Origin: Terriglobia bacterium
GTDB taxonomy: Bacteria; Acidobacteriota; Terriglobia; Bryobacterales; Bryobacteraceae
Direction: 5' to 3'
NCBI GenBank assembly: GCA_020073365.1
Contig: JAIQFL010000007.1
Location: forward strand, 1 to 64,000
DNA length: 64,000 bases
Positions 51,877-61,974 of this stretch are shown in pieces. Each line of letters begins with the position of its first letter. Positions within the stretch are counted from its first letter, which is position 1. Under the pieces are notes generated by a model. It ran no database searches, was not told the DNA's origin, and was given only the letters and a program-made list of their open reading frames with translations. The position numbers and the translations under genes are program-made.

Positions 51877-52447
51877 ACCGCAGGCTGGCGGAGTTCATGC
51901 AATAACGCAGGCCCGTAGGTTGGGGCCCGTCGTCGAAGACGTGGCCGAGATGGGCGTCGCACTTGGCGCATAGCACTTCGACGCGCTGCATGAACAGGCT
52001 GTTGTCGGTCTCGGTCCGGATGTTTTCATCGGCCGCGGGTGCCCAGAAACTAGGCCATCCCGTACCGGATTCGAACTTTTCGTCGGACCGGAACAGGACG
52101 TTGCCGCAGCAGACACACTGGTAGGTTCCCGCCGCGTGGTTATTCCAGTACCGGCCGCTAAACGCACGCTCGGTGCCCTTCTTGCGGGCCACCGCGAATT
52201 CCTCCGCGGACAGTTCCTTTTGCCATTCGGCGTCGGACTTCACGATTTTGTTCACTTCGACAATCTCCCTGTGTTTCCCGTCACCCGAGAAAACCACGAT
52301 TCTGACCTTGGGTCCGGCACCGCCGTTCCGGGGGTCCGGCAGGGTCCGTTCCTTGCGTTGCGAAAATGCGATCAGCCCGGCAGACGCGAACGGTATGAAC
52401 ATCCACACTCGCCGAGACAGCCTGTGCGATTCAATTGGTGAGAACAT
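51860..52447 (-). CDS. msrB: Peptide-methionine (R)-S-oxide reductase, membrane-anchored or exported
   Basis: 195 residues from ATG 52447, after GGGAGGGAAG; the ORF start at 52471 is further away. A hydrophobic segment near the N-terminus ([16 protein letters not shown]) suggests export. The MsrB domain has zinc CxxC pairs ([24 protein letters not shown]), [36 protein letters not shown] with catalytic Cys in RYCMN. It reduces methionine-R-sulfoxide. Its operon partner MsrA is not present. Confidence 0.9.
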   Translation of the reverse strand: MFSPIESHRLSRRVWMFIPFASAGLIAFSQRKERTLPDPRNGGAGPKVRIVVFSGDGKHREIVEVNKIVKSDAEWQKELSAEEFAVARKKGTERAFSGRYWNNHAAGTYQCVCCGNVLFRSDEKFESGTGWPSFWAPAADENIRTETDNSLFMQRVEVLCAKCDAHLGHVFDDGPQPTGLRYCMNSASLRFTPKS

Positions 52448-52781
52448 CGATACTTCCCTCCCGAGACCCACGAGATGGCGGGGCCGCTGGGGCCCGGTTC
52501 CGCCCGGACCAACGGGCAGATGGACGCGCTTCCCCCATCATAGCGCGGGTGTCGAGCGCCACCATCCCGAAGCCTCTGCGAACCTCTGCGATCGGTATGA
52601 ATCCCCGCAGGCGAGCGTTTGGCCGATGCCCATCTCCGCGGTTGCCCATGTCCGCGGTGGGACTGCGGTCCCTTCGGTCCTTGGAAGGCCACACACACGA
52701 ATGCGGCGCCATTCAGATGGCGCCGCATATCGGCATCGCAGTGCTACAGTGTGAACCGCCTTCCCGGAGTCATCGCAGGAG
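52448..52781. other. Gap with terminator hairpin
   Basis: 334 bases between msrB and the first paralog gene. It holds the ATGCGGCGCCAT hairpin (52701-52728). No gene seen. Confidence 0.5.
52701..52728 (-). terminator. Hairpin at the end of paralog 1, loop of 4 bases
   Basis: ATGCGGCGCCAT, TCAG, ATGGCGCCGCAT: perfect 12-pair arms. It lies 54 bases past the stop of paralog 1 without a long T tract. The corresponding hairpin for paralog 2 carries a 36-base insertion in its loop (53668-53727). Confidence 0.6.
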
Positions 52782-53213
52782 CTATTCACCCTTGTCGTGC
52801 TGCATCACGACCACTGCGGCGCGGGTAGGCTCGTCCCGGCCCAGTTTGGGACGTGGGAACGCGTAGGCCGGTCTGTCGGGCCCGGTCCAGAGTTCCGTCA
52901 GGGCGCAGGGGGCAGTACCGCATTCGAAGTTCAACACCGCCTTGCCGGCCGCCTCCCACGCTTTATTCGGATCGTGCGGCGCCGTTCCCACCAACAGGAT
53001 CGACCGCCCCGCCTCCGCGCTCCTGATCTGGAAGAACGGAACCCCACTCTGTTGGATGTTGATTTTCACCTGATACGTTCCCGGCTGCATCACCACGCCA
53101 GCAGCGCGAAACGTGAACGGGATCTCCGCCTTCAGTATCTGTGCCGAAGCACTGCCAGCCGCGACCACTAGGGTGGCCGCCGCGATCATCATTCTCGTCG
53201 TGAAATTCGTCAT
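52782..53213 (-). CDS. Secreted protein, paralog 1 of a tandem pair
   Basis: 143 residues. MTNFTTRMMIAAATLVVAAGSASAQILKAEIPFTF is a signal peptide with mature chain after ASA. FRAAGVVMQPGTYQVKI, FFQIRSAEAGRSILLVGTA and APCALTELWTGPDRPAYAFPRPKLGRDE follow; a paired Cys (ECGTAPC). Similar to secreted acidobacterial proteins of unknown role. About 55-60% identical to paralog 2, whose 5' region is duplicated with it. Upstream lies a sigma-54 type promoter (53266-53283). Confidence 0.8.
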   Translation of the reverse strand: MTNFTTRMMIAAATLVVAAGSASAQILKAEIPFTFRAAGVVMQPGTYQVKINIQQSGVPFFQIRSAEAGRSILLVGTAPHDPNKAWEAAGKAVLNFECGTAPCALTELWTGPDRPAYAFPRPKLGRDEPTRAAVVVMQHDKGE

Positions 53214-53265
53214 TGTCGCACCCTCCGTCGGGCTCGCTTGATCACGTCCCGATTCGCATGGATAG

Positions 53266-53283
53266 AAAGCATCTGGCGGGCCA
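53266..53283 (-). promoter_or_regulatory. Sigma-54-type promoter of paralog 1
   Basis: TGGCCCGCCAGATGCTTT on the minus strand. GG and GC are 10 bases apart, the hallmark of -24/-12 sigma-54 promoters (TGGCACG-N4-TTGC), with mismatches only at two secondary positions. The GC is 56 bases from the start codon. The same 18 bases stand before paralog 2, in a region with other substitutions. Confidence 0.65.
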
Positions 53284-53388
53284 TCGCTCTTGGATCCGTG
53301 CCGAGATGCCGCCGCGATTCGTAAATCTATGAAAATCCATGTAACCGCATTTACGTTTCGCCGTATTCAACCGCCTTTCAGCGGTTTT

Positions 53389-53429
53389 GTGAACCCAATG
53401 GTTCACCGGCGTGAACCACCTGGTTCACC
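53389..53429. promoter_or_regulatory. Cluster of four GGTTCAC half-sites, upstream of paralog 1
   Basis: GTGAACC, CAAT, GGTTCAC, CGGC, GTGAACC, ACCT, GGTTCAC: alternating inverted half-sites 10-11 bases apart. It is about 110-150 bases upstream of the sigma-54-type promoter, the usual distance for an enhancer-binding activator. The same cluster stands at 54411. Confidence 0.6.
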
Positions 53430-53667
53430 AGCCTCCCGCGGAGCATGCTCAGCGGGGCCACCGCATAGCATTGCATGGAAGGAAGGACGCGAGGCATGAG
53501 CAAGCGCGGGAGGCTCGGGGCGGAGGGTCGCGTCTCCAGGCGTTCCGAGAAAGAGCCGGCGGCTACCCTGCCAGCCGGGCGACCACATTTGGAAAACGGA
53601 GTACTTACGGAGGACTTGGAGCGGATCGGGTTTAGGCGGCTGGAGTCAGCAGCGGCCACACACACGA

Positions 53668-53727
53668 ATGCGGCGCCATCCAAAGCTGGGACAGGCCTCC
53701 TGGCGTGTCCAGCGGATGGCGCCGCAT
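53668..53727 (-). terminator. Paralog 2 hairpin with a palindrome inserted in its loop
   Basis: Arms ATGCGGCGCCAT and ATGGCGCCGCAT are identical to those of paralog 1, but the loop is 36 bases instead of 4. It contains GCTGGGACAGGCC, TCCT, GGCGTGTCCAGC, a GGGACAGG palindrome of the same type as the dispersed family. So the element appears to have entered an older hairpin. Confidence 0.6.
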
Positions 53728-53803
53728 GTTGGCATCGCAGTTGCGAACCGCCTCTTCTGGCTCGTTCGACGCGCTGGTGCTTTCCTGGTGCTGATTCCTG
53801 GTT

Positions 53804-54232
53804 CTAGTCGCCCTTGTCGGGCCGCATCACGACCAACGCTGTGCGGGTTGGCTCATCTCGACCGGCTTTGGGGCGTGGGAACGTGTAGGCAGGCATTGCA
53901 TTACCGGTCCAGATTCCCGCCAGCGCGCAGTGGCTATCCGCGCACTCGAAGGACAATACCGGATTGCCACTCGCCGTCCACGCCTTATCCGGGTCGCGGG
54001 AAGCCCCTGACAGCAATATGACCGATCGATGGTCGTTCGCACTCCACAGCCGGAACATCGGGCGGCCGGTCAGTTTGTCGACGTTCACGCGATACGTTCC
54101 CGCTTGCATCACCACGCCACTAGCGCGAAATGTGAAGGGGATCTCCGCCTTCAGTGTCTGTGCCGAAGCACCGCCAGCCGCGACCACCAGGGTGGCCGCC
54201 GCGATCATCACTCTCGTCGTCAAGTTCGTCAT
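53804..54232 (-). CDS. Secreted protein, paralog 2 of a tandem pair
   Basis: 142 residues from ATG 54232; the ORF extends to 54361 but without a ribosome site there. Signal peptide MTNLTTRVMIAAATLVVAAGGASAQ, then TLKAEIPFTFRASGVVMQAGTYRVNV, MFRLWSANDHRSVILLSGAS, and a Cys pair (ECADSHC), ending FPRPKAGRDEPTRTALVVMRPDKGD. Paralog 1 shares the frame, length and ends. The activator gene starts 257 bases away in the opposite direction. Confidence 0.8.
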   Translation of the reverse strand: MTNLTTRVMIAAATLVVAAGGASAQTLKAEIPFTFRASGVVMQAGTYRVNVDKLTGRPMFRLWSANDHRSVILLSGASRDPDKAWTASGNPVLSFECADSHCALAGIWTGNAMPAYTFPRPKAGRDEPTRTALVVMRPDKGD

Positions 54233-54287
54233 TGTCGCACCCTCTGTCGGGCTCGCTTCGTTCACGTTCCCGATTCGCATGGATAGA

Positions 54288-54305
54288 AAGCATCTGGCGG
54301 GCCAC
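54288..54305 (-). promoter_or_regulatory. Sigma-54-type promoter of paralog 2
   Basis: Same TGGCCCGCCAGATGCTTT as upstream of paralog 1, at the same distance (56 bases) from the start codon, in spite of substitutions in the surrounding sequence. Confidence 0.65.
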
Positions 54306-54410
54306 AGGGTCTGGAGCGGTACCCAACCGCCGCCGCGATTCGTAAATCTATGAAAATTCATGTAACCGGTATTTACGTTTCGCCGTATGCGACCGCTTTT
54401 CAGCGGTTTT

Positions 54411-54451
54411 GTGAACCCAACGGTTCACCGGCGTGAACCATCCGGTTCACC
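54411..54451. promoter_or_regulatory. Cluster of four GGTTCAC half-sites, upstream of paralog 2
   Basis: GTGAACC, CAAC, GGTTCAC, CGGC, GTGAACC, ATCC, GGTTCAC. It lies upstream of paralog 2 and also just upstream of the divergent sigma-54 activator gene (54489), so it could serve autoregulation as well. Confidence 0.6.
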
Positions 54452-54488
54452 AGGGCTCTTGCGGGGCTTGCTACACTGCCTACCGGAT

Positions 54489-56216
<1,728 letters not shown>

Positions 56217-56244
56217 GTCGGAATCGCCCCGAAATAGAGAAGAC

Positions 56245-56721
56245 ATGTCCATCGTAGGCCTGATCTCCGACACCCACGGATTGATTCGGGAAGAGGCCTT
56301 GCACGCTCTCCGCGGGTCCGACCTGATCATCCATGCCGGCGATGTGGGTAAGCCCGAAATCATCGAAGCCCTGCGCGCCATTGCGCCGGTGGTGGTTGTG
56401 AAAGGGAACATCGACCGGGGGGCTTGGGCCGAAGCGTTGCCCGCAACCGCGGTGGCCGAAGCCGGGCCCGCGATCTTGTACGTGCTTCACGATGTCCACG
56501 AGCTGGACCTGGACCCGGTTGCCGCCGGGTTCCACGTGGTGGTCAGCGGGCACTCGCACCAGCCCGGCTGCACGGAGCGTTCCGGCATCCTGTATATCAA
56601 TCCCGGCAGTGCCGGCCCCCGCCGCTTTCGCTTGCCCGTGACCGTCGCCCGCCTGGATTTGCGCCCCGTGCCTTGGAAAATCGATTTCATCGATCTGCTG
56701 CGCGCCCAAATCGCGATATAG
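56245..56721 (+). CDS. YfcE-type metallophosphoesterase
   Basis: 158 residues. Metallophosphoesterase motifs in order: SDTHG (D-x-H), GDVG, VVVKGNIDRGAW (GN-D), VVSGHSHQPG and YINPGSAGPRRF. It belongs to the small MJ0936/YfcE class that splits simple phosphodiesters. The second metal site seems complete. It lies 28 bases after the activator gene and 69 before the ABC operon, whose expression it may share. Confidence 0.85.
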   Translation: MSIVGLISDTHGLIREEALHALRGSDLIIHAGDVGKPEIIEALRAIAPVVVVKGNIDRGAWAEALPATAVAEAGPAILYVLHDVHELDLDPVAAGFHVVVSGHSHQPGCTERSGILYINPGSAGPRRFRLPVTVARLDLRPVPWKIDFIDLLRAQIAI

Positions 56722-56790
56722 TGATGCCTTACGTGGGGAGGTCCTCGACCTGCCCAAGGGTCGCGCCAAGCGCGCCGTTGCTGACCGACC

Positions 56791-58284
56791 ATGCCGCTCC
56801 TCGAAGCCGCCGCCATCACCAAGTCCTTCGCCGGAGTCCAGGCCCTGAAGGGCGTCTCCTTCGAGCTCCGCGAAGGGGAAGTCCATGCGCTGATCGGCGA
56901 GAATGGCGCGGGAAAGTCCACCCTCATCAAAGTCATGACCGGGGCCCTGACGCCGGATTCCGGCACCCTGACGGTCTCCGGCCACGTGGTCACCCATCAC
57001 AGCCCTGCCGTCGCGCGGTCGCTCGGAATTGCGGCGGTCTACCAGCAACCCGCGCTCTTCGCCCACCTGACCGTGGCCGAGAACATCGCGATTTCGCTGG
57101 AGAGCGCCGGGCTGTGGCGGAGGGTGGACTGGAAGAGTCGCGGCGCGCGGGCTCGGGAACTTCTCCAGCGCGCCGGTTCCACCATCCGTCCGGAACGCCT
57201 GGTGGCCACCCTCAGCATGCCCGAGCAGCAGATCGTGGAGATCGCCAAGGCCATCGGAGCCAACGCCCGGATCCTCATCCTGGACGAACCCACCGCTTCG
57301 CTCGAAAGCCACGAAGTGGAAAGCCTGTTCCAGGTCATCGCCACACTGCGCGGCAAAGGCGTCGGCATCATCTATATTTCCCACCGGCTGGAGGAAATCT
57401 CCGCCATCGCCGACCGCGTGACCGTCCTGCGGGATGGGCAGAGCGTTGATACCCGCAGCCGCGGCGAAGTGGATCGTGCGGAACTCATCCGCATGATGGT
57501 GGGGCGCGAAGTCTCGGCCATCTTTCCCAAACGAGAGGTGCCCATCGGCTATGTGGTTCTGGAAACCCGCGGGCTGGGGAGCTGGGCGGCCGGCGTCCGC
57601 GATGTCTCGATTCTCGTGAGAAGTGGAGAGATCCTGGGCCTCGCCGGGCTGGTGGGCTCGGGCCGCACGCAACTGGCGGAAACTCTGTTCGGACTGACGC
57701 CCGCCGACTCGGGTGAGATTCTTCTCCGCGGCGCGGCGGTGCGGATTCTCTCGCCGGCGAATGCCATCGCGCTCCGCGTCGGCTACGTTCCCGAGGACCG
57801 GCGGCAACATGGCGTGGTGCTGGAACTGGCGATCGCGCACAACACCAGCCTGGCCAGTCTACAAGCGGTCTCCCGGCGTGGCATGATCGATCCCGCCTTG
57901 GAGTGTCAACTCGCCCGCAGCTACGTAGAGAGGTTGCGGATCAAGACGACGTCCCTCTATGCGGAGACCGGTTCGCTCTCCGGGGGAAATCAACAAAAGG
58001 TGGCGTTGTCCCGGTGGCTGGCCATTCGTCCTGCCGTTCTGATTCTGGATGAGCCGACCCAGGGAGTGGACGTCGGCTCGAAAGCCGAGATCCACCGCAT
58101 CATGGTCGATTTGGCGGAACAGGGCGTTGCGATTATCATGATCTCTTCGGAGCTGCCGGAGATTCTGGGAATGAGCGATCGGATCGCCGTGATGCATGCC
58201 GGCAAAGTGGCGGGCGTGCTGTCTCGCGAGGAGGCCACGCAGCAGAGGATTCTTTCACTGGCTTTGGGATCGGTGGCGGCATGA
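56791..58284 (+). CDS. Sugar-type ABC transporter ATP-binding protein (RbsA-like)
   Basis: 497 residues with two ATPase domains. Domain 1 has GENGAGKSTLIKVMTG, LSMPEQQIVEIAKA and ILILDEPTASLESHE; domain 2 has a degenerate P-loop (GLAGLVGSGRTQLAETLFG), signature LSGGNQQKVALSRWLA and VLILDEPTQGVDVGSK. This layout is the RbsA/XylG/LsrA class. It powers the two permeases that follow (stop overlaps the next ATG). Confidence 0.92.
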   Translation: MPLLEAAAITKSFAGVQALKGVSFELREGEVHALIGENGAGKSTLIKVMTGALTPDSGTLTVSGHVVTHHSPAVARSLGIAAVYQQPALFAHLTVAENIAISLESAGLWRRVDWKSRGARARELLQRAGSTIRPERLVATLSMPEQQIVEIAKAIGANARILILDEPTASLESHEVESLFQVIATLRGKGVGIIYISHRLEEISAIADRVTVLRDGQSVDTRSRGEVDRAELIRMMVGREVSAIFPKREVPIGYVVLETRGLGSWAAGVRDVSILVRSGEILGLAGLVGSGRTQLAETLFGLTPADSGEILLRGAAVRILSPANAIALRVGYVPEDRRQHGVVLELAIAHNTSLASLQAVSRRGMIDPALECQLARSYVERLRIKTTSLYAETGSLSGGNQQKVALSRWLAIRPAVLILDEPTQGVDVGSKAEIHRIMVDLAEQGVAIIMISSELPEILGMSDRIAVMHAGKVAGVLSREEATQQRILSLALGSVAA

Positions 58285-59264
58285 CCGACGGAACACGCCA
58301 GATGCTCCATCACTACCGCCGGGAGATCTCGCTGGTCATCGCGATTCTGGCGATCGCCGCCGTTCTGGCCGTGGTCGCGCCAGGCTTTTTCACCTTCGGC
58401 AATCAGCGTGACCTGGTGATGGCCAACATGCCGGTGCTCATCGTCGCGGTGGGTATGACCCTGGTCATCCTCACCGGGCAGATCGACATTTCGGTCGGTT
58501 CCCTGTTTGCCATTTGCAGCGTGGCTGCCGGCGTCTTCGCGAAGATGGGGCTGCCGACGCCTATAGCCGGTCTGGCCGCTTGCCTGGTGGGCGCCCTCTT
58601 CGGCGCTTTGAACGGCGTTCTGGTGGCCTATGTCCGGATTCCGTCGATCGTGGTAACTCTGGCCGTGATGGTGGCGCTGCGCGACGGTCTCCGCTGGGTG
58701 ACCCAGGGCGCCTGGGTGCAGGATCTGCCGCCGGCGTTCCAGTGGTTCGGAGCGTCGCAAGCCTCAAGCGAGCGGATCACTATCGGGTGCGCGATCCTGC
58801 TGCTGATTTCGGCCGCCTGGGGACTGCGGAACCTGGCCGGCGGCCGAGCCGTGTACGCCACCGGATCGAACCAGACTGCCGCACGCCTGGCGGGTATCGA
58901 TCCGAGACGCGTGATCTTCTCCGTTTTTACGCTTACCGGCGTCCTCACAGGATTGTCGGCCCTGTTCAATTCCGTCCGCTTCAATCAGATTCCGAGCAAT
59001 GCGGGCGTGGGGATGGAGATGCAGGTGATTGCCGCGGTCATCGTGGGGGGCACCTCGGTCTCAGGTGGCCGGGGCACGGTCGCCGGCACACTGCTGGGCG
59101 TCATTCTACTGGGCATCATCGGACCCGGTTTGACCTTTCTGGGAATCAGCGCCTACTGGGAGCTCGCCATCCAGGGCGGGGTCATTCTGGCGGCGGTGGC
59201 GATGGATGCCGCCGGCGTCCATTCGGGGAAATATGCAGGCAACCTTGCCGCTGAGCGAGCGTAG
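58281..59264 (+). CDS. Sugar ABC transporter permease (RbsC-like)
   Basis: 327 residues, about ten membrane helices. The conserved loop GQIDISVGSLFAICSVAAG and AVIVGGTSVSGGRGTVAGTLLG are both present. The ATG overlaps the stop of the ATPase gene. With the second permease it makes an asymmetric pair as in the rhamnose and autoinducer-2 transporters (RhaPQ, LsrCD). Confidence 0.9.
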   Translation: MTDGTRQMLHHYRREISLVIAILAIAAVLAVVAPGFFTFGNQRDLVMANMPVLIVAVGMTLVILTGQIDISVGSLFAICSVAAGVFAKMGLPTPIAGLAACLVGALFGALNGVLVAYVRIPSIVVTLAVMVALRDGLRWVTQGAWVQDLPPAFQWFGASQASSERITIGCAILLLISAAWGLRNLAGGRAVYATGSNQTAARLAGIDPRRVIFSVFTLTGVLTGLSALFNSVRFNQIPSNAGVGMEMQVIAAVIVGGTSVSGGRGTVAGTLLGVILLGIIGPGLTFLGISAYWELAIQGGVILAAVAMDAAGVHSGKYAGNLAAERA

Positions 59265-61299
59265 ATCCTGGCGGGAGCGCTGGTTTCCCAACAGCGAGTG
59301 GGTGCTCCTGCTGGCCCTGGCGGTGGAGACGGCCGCCTTCTCCGTGCTCGGCGAGAACTTCTTCTCCTGGGGCAATTTCTTCGAAGTCATCCGGCTCAGC
59401 GTGGAGCTGGGGCTGCTGGCCCTGGCGCTGACGCCTGTCGTGATCACCGGAGGAATCGACTTGTCGGTGGGCTCCATGATGGGGCTCGCTGCCGTGGTCT
59501 TCGGCGCGGCCTGGCGCGACTGGGGATTCCCAATCGCGGCAGCCGTTTTCTTGGCGCTCCTCCTGGGCGCGGCGGGCGGAGCGCTGAACGCGGTCCTCAT
59601 AACCCGCCTGAACATCCCGCCGATCATCGTTACGCTCGGGTCCTTTTCGATGTTCCGGGGGATCGCCGAAGGTCTCACCCACGGCGCCGTCAATTACAGC
59701 GGTTTCCCAAGCTCGTTTTTGGGGCTCGGCCAAGGCTATCTGTGGGGAGTGGTTCCGGTGCAGTTCCCCATTTTCGTGCTGGTGTTCATGGGGTACGCCG
59801 TTCTGCTGCACCGTTCGGCGATCGGCCGTACTCTGTACGTAATCGGCTTCAACGCCGCGGGCGCCCGCTATGCCGGTATCCGCGTGGAGCGCCGCACCGC
59901 GCTGGCCTATCTTCTCTCCGGCCTGGTCTCGAGCGTGGCCGCGATCATCTACGTGGCCCATCTGGGGCAGGCCAAGTCCAATGCGGGAACGGGCTACGAG
60001 CTCGCGGCGATCACCGCCGTGGTTCTCGGGGGAACGTCCGTATTCGGAGGCCGGGGAACGGTCTGGGGTACGCTGTTTGGTCTGTTCTCCATATCGGTCC
60101 TGCAGAATGGCCTGCGCCTGGCCGCGCTGCCCTCGGAGTTGACCGGCGTGCTCACCGGCACAGTCCTGATCCTGACCATCGCCATCAGCCGCCTTCGAAC
60201 CGGCTGGCAAAATCCGCGGCCCACCGCCCATGCCACAACCACCATCGAGGAAGAACCTCCCATGAGGAACACCCAACTTACCGTGCTCTGCGCCGTAGTT
60301 CTCGCCGGCTCCCTGATCGTTGCCGGGACCAACATCTGGCTGGTCCGTTCGCTTCGTCCCGCCGGCTCGGTGACAGGGGCGCCTGCCGCCGGCGGTCAAC
60401 GTCCGGTGATCGCCGTGATGCCCAAAGCCAAGGGCGACCCGTATTTCGTGAGCTGCCGCGCCGGCGCCGAAGAGGCCGCCCGCGAGACCGGCGTGGAGCT
60501 GATCTGGGACGGCCCCACGGGCCTCGACCCGGCCAAACAGAACGAAGTGGTGGAGGGCTGGATCACCCGCCACGTGGACGCCATTGCGGTCAGCGTGGAG
60601 AATCAGGCCGGCATTTCGACGGTGCTGCGCAAAGCCCGCGAACGCGGCATTCGCGTCTTGACATGGGACGCCGACGCTGCCCCGGACGCGCGCGATTTCT
60701 TCATCAACCAGGCCACCCCGGAGGGAATCGGGAACACCCTGACGGATGAAGCCGCGCGGCTGCTGGGCTCGAAGGGCGAGTTTGTGATCGTCACGGGCGC
60801 GCTGAGCGCGGCCAACCAGAACCTATGGATCGAGGCCATCAAGAAGCGGCTGGCCAAGTATCCGGAGATGAAACTGGTGACCATCCGGCCCAGCGACGAC
60901 GACCGCGACAAGGCTTTTTCGGAGACGCAGACGGTGCTCAAGGTTTACCCCGCGGTTCGGCTGATCATGGCCATCTCGGCGCCGGCGCTTCCCGGCTCGG
61001 GGGAAGCCGTGAAGCAATCCGGCCGTCAGGACGTGGACGTGATCGGGCTCTCGCTTCCGAATCTGAACAAGCGTTATGTGCACGACGGCAACGTGCAGGC
61101 TGTGGTTCTGTGGAACACGCGGGACCTCGGCTACCTGACGGTGTATACGGCGGCGATGTTGGCGCGGAATCGTATTTCCTCAGGAGCCACCACTTTCCAG
61201 GCCGGCCGCCTGGGGACCATCGAGATCCGCGGCGACCAGGTAATTTTGGGCAATCCGATCATCTTCAACAAGGCGAATATCGACCAGTTCGACTTCTGA
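59233..61299 (+). CDS. ABC permease fused to a RhaS/LsrB-like binding protein
   Basis: 688 residues from ATG 59233 (GGGGAAAT before it), overlapping the first permease gene by 32 bases. Residues 1-330: permease with GGIDLSVGSMMGLAAV and TAVVLGGTSVFGGRGTVWGTLFG. Next, without stop codon, the linker ATTTIEEEPP, then MRNTQLTVLCAVVLAGSLIVAGTNIWLV (membrane helix) and a periplasmic binding domain: VIAVMPKAKGDPYFVSCRAGAEEAA, VDAIAVSVENQAGISTVLRKA, GIRVLTWDADA, AVVLWNTRDLGYLTVY. An ATG at 60262 after GAGGAAGAACCTCCC could also give a separate binding protein. The ligand class suggested by similarity is rhamnose or AI-2. Confidence 0.85.
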   Translation: MQATLPLSERRSWRERWFPNSEWVLLLALAVETAAFSVLGENFFSWGNFFEVIRLSVELGLLALALTPVVITGGIDLSVGSMMGLAAVVFGAAWRDWGFPIAAAVFLALLLGAAGGALNAVLITRLNIPPIIVTLGSFSMFRGIAEGLTHGAVNYSGFPSSFLGLGQGYLWGVVPVQFPIFVLVFMGYAVLLHRSAIGRTLYVIGFNAAGARYAGIRVERRTALAYLLSGLVSSVAAIIYVAHLGQAKSNAGTGYELAAITAVVLGGTSVFGGRGTVWGTLFGLFSISVLQNGLRLAALPSELTGVLTGTVLILTIAISRLRTGWQNPRPTAHATTTIEEEPPMRNTQLTVLCAVVLAGSLIVAGTNIWLVRSLRPAGSVTGAPAAGGQRPVIAVMPKAKGDPYFVSCRAGAEEAARETGVELIWDGPTGLDPAKQNEVVEGWITRHVDAIAVSVENQAGISTVLRKARERGIRVLTWDADAAPDARDFFINQATPEGIGNTLTDEAARLLGSKGEFVIVTGALSAANQNLWIEAIKKRLAKYPEMKLVTIRPSDDDRDKAFSETQTVLKVYPAVRLIMAISAPALPGSGEAVKQSGRQDVDVIGLSLPNLNKRYVHDGNVQAVVLWNTRDLGYLTVYTAAMLARNRISSGATTFQAGRLGTIEIRGDQVILGNPIIFNKANIDQFDF

Positions 61300-61933
61300 G
61301 GGTAGGGCGCAGGTCTCAGTAGTCGGCGACTTTGGAGGTTTTGACGCTTTTAGACCTGTAAACTGGCGAACGGCGATTCGACCGCGTAAAACGACCCAAC
61401 CGCGCAGAATATACACACGCCTATGTCCAGCTCTTTTGGTGTATTGCTGAGAACAAACGCCCGTGAGTACTGAATCCCACTGCGGCAATCAAATTGCTTG
61501 AGAACCCGCACCGCTTTCTTGCACTCTGTAAAGTTACCGAAGCGGGGCAACCATGTCGAATTTTGGTACGACTCACATTCGGGCGGCATCGGTCAGGGAA
61601 ATCCACGGATCGGTCTCGCACATCGCCGCGTTTGCCGGTGAAGTCGAACAACGAGAGGCAGCCCATCGGCAGGTTCTTACCCCCGAACGCGATTCAGCAC
61701 ATATCGCACCTGAAACTCCTGGTGGTCGCGTGCGTCCGGCGAGAGGTGCTTTGATCGGTATTCTCTTAAGGCGCCGGTTTATGGGCCGTGATCCTCGGGC
61801 TGTTCTTTCTTCTCAAGCGCTAACTCATTAATTCTCCCCATTTCCGTGGAGCGGGCCTCCTGGCCTGCCATGCCTGCATGCTTCGAGGCATGTTCCTGGT
61901 TGAGCTTTCCGCGCCAACGGCCCCTCTCAATCC
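61300..61933. other. Gap of about 630 bases without a recognised gene
   Basis: Several short ORFs (for example 61494-61754, 61553-61831) are present but none has a ribosome site plus a recognisable domain. GGGCCTCCTGGCC near 61857 and GCATGCTTCGAGGCATG near 61876 are small palindromes. The SRPBCC gene operators begin at 61934. Confidence 0.45.
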
Positions 61934-61949
61934 GCAACTTTCCAGTTGC
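61934..61949. promoter_or_regulatory. Operator-like GCAAC-N6-GTTGC, site 1
   Basis: GCAAC, TTTCCA, GTTGC. Together with site 2, 41 bases further on (about four helical turns, same face), this is a likely binding site for the ArsR-type regulator coded at 62439. Confidence 0.6.
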
Positions 61950-61974
61950 ATTTCCCCTCCCGTTCGTTTAACAT

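Larger units (their letters stand above)
53214..53803. other. Region between paralogs, partly duplicated
   Basis: 590 bases: promoter and half-sites of paralog 1, then the terminator of paralog 2. Bases 53217-53432 match 54237-54452 closely (tandem duplication). The plus-strand ORFs here have no ribosome site and no homology. Confidence 0.55.

Noticed and set aside
59298-60749. 483-residue plus-strand ORF in another frame of the fusion gene
   Set aside because: Arg/Gly/Pro-rich out-of-frame reading; the chosen frame has permease and binding-protein motifs.
61494-61831. Short plus-strand ORFs before the SRPBCC gene
   Set aside because: No ribosome site or domain; treated as intergenic.
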